Notes under the pieces: model-generated
What the model saw: the letters and a program-made list of their open reading frames with translations, nothing else
The model's database searches: none
Told to the model about the DNA's origin: nothing
Position numbers and translations under genes: made by a program
Shown here: one piece after another, positions 63,245-64,000 of the stretch
Layout of the letters: each line of letters starts with the position of its first letter
Numbering within the stretch: position 1 is the first letter of the stretch
Assembly (NCBI GenBank): GCA_963580285.1
Contig: OY757012.1
Coordinates: 165,466,652-165,530,651, forward strand
Direction of reading: 5' to 3'
Source: Lucinisca nassula
Lineage: Eukaryota; Mollusca; Bivalvia; Lucinida; Lucinidae
Length of the DNA: 64,000 nucleotides

Positions 63245-63479
63245 TTAACCCATTTTTGTACCAGAAACCCCAAAACGGGTACCCTGGCAAACAGTGCAGG
63301 CACAGATCAGACGCCACAGAATGTGGCGTCTGATCAGGGCCTCCACTGTTTGCTAAAAGTTCAGTCATTTTCGAAATAAATTTTGAAGAGAACACAACCT
63401 GACCCCCTAAATTTTGAAATGGACTCCTGCTACATGTATATATAAGGAGGAAGATTCCATTTGGTACAAAAAGGGTAAA
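63245..63479. repeat. Family B MITE (inverted)
   Basis: TTAACCCATTTTTGTACCAG to GGTACAAAAAGGGTAAA; nearly the same as 62099-62325. Confidence 0.85.
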
Positions 63480-63523
63480 AGGTATATTGCATACCCCAGA
63501 TAAGAGAGGGTAGCCACATACAA

Positions 63524-64000
63524 TTTTTAGCTCACCAGAGCCGAAGGCTCCGGGGGAGCTTATAGGATAGGCAGTTGTCCGTCGTTGTCGTCGTCTGGCG
63601 TTAACATTTTCAAACAACATCTCCTCTGAAGCCACTGGGCCGATTGAGTCCAAATTTCATCTGTAGCATCCTTGGGCTGGGGGATTGAAAGTTTGTGTTT
63701 TTTATGAAATTCGGCTCATTGGTTTGGTTGCTATGGCAACTTAGAGTTTCCATAGACTTATAATGGGGAAAATTGAAAAATGGCATTTACTGCCAAGCCA
63801 CTGCAGATATTTTGACAAAACTTTCATAGAAATATTCCTTAGGCAATCTACTATCTGCCATATGATTTTAGGCCTACTGCTCATTTGTATTGGTTGCCAT
63901 GGAAACCAAAATGAAAAAATAGAAGAAAAAAATACTTAAAAAATCATCTCCTCAGAAACCGTATGCTCTATGAGACTGAAAGTTTAAGGAAATATTCACC
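63524..64000 (-). repeat. L-type element, cut by window end
   Basis: TTTTTAGCTCACCAGAGCCG with AAGGCTC hairpin, TGTCCGTCGTTGTCGTCGTC, then GCCACTGGGCCGATTGAGTC and GGTTGCTATGGCAAC words. This is the AGCTCACC tail read from the minus strand. Confidence 0.7.

Overview
This is eukaryotic DNA: spliced genes, very large introns and dense mobile elements, with no operons or bacterial signals. The repeats (TTAA-flanked palindromic MITEs, tRNA-derived SINEs, elements ending in AGCTCACC hairpins with internal tandem arrays, LINE and Penelope-like remnants) are what I associate with bivalve molluscs. That placement rests on familiarity, not a search.

Host genes. The backbone is one gene on the minus strand, an NDUFAF5 orthologue (mitochondrial complex I assembly factor, arginine hydroxylase with a SAM-methyltransferase fold). 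I could place its last ten coding exons by hand, from 62044 down to the stop at 13732. All have AG/GT boundaries, compatible phases and an uninterrupted reading frame. The first exon or exons, about 85 residues by comparison with the human protein, lie beyond the window. On the plus strand, a probable terminal exon of an unidentified gene ends at 2230 with an AATAAA at 2414, so the two genes converge.

Repeats. Almost everything else is repeat, most of it inside NDUFAF5 introns. I use letters for families defined here: A, B, C and H (TTAA-flanked palindromic MITEs), D (MITE sharing the A-C hairpin core), E and G (SINE-like), F (two-part foldback elements), J/K (MITEs sharing a second hairpin core), L (elements that begin ACAAGAGGGCC and end in an AGCTCACC hairpin, often carrying 135-167 bp tandem arrays). 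Three long L elements (4.5-6.7, 26.2-31.8 and 47.5-55.0 kb) hold arrays with a period near 166 bp. The second is split by a 5'-truncated LINE (10 bp target duplication). The third is split by a hAT-like element (6 bp target duplication). A 145 bp period array lies at 19.8-21.5 kb.

Most interesting. (1) MITE families with unrelated termini share one internal hairpin core, and a second core is shared by J, K and others. (2) F elements keep their ends but carry different hairpin cargoes. (3) NDUFAF5 has an in-frame tandem exon duplication, and MITEs lie within about 12 nt of two of its splice sites. No complete transposase gene was found, so the DNA elements appear non-autonomous.
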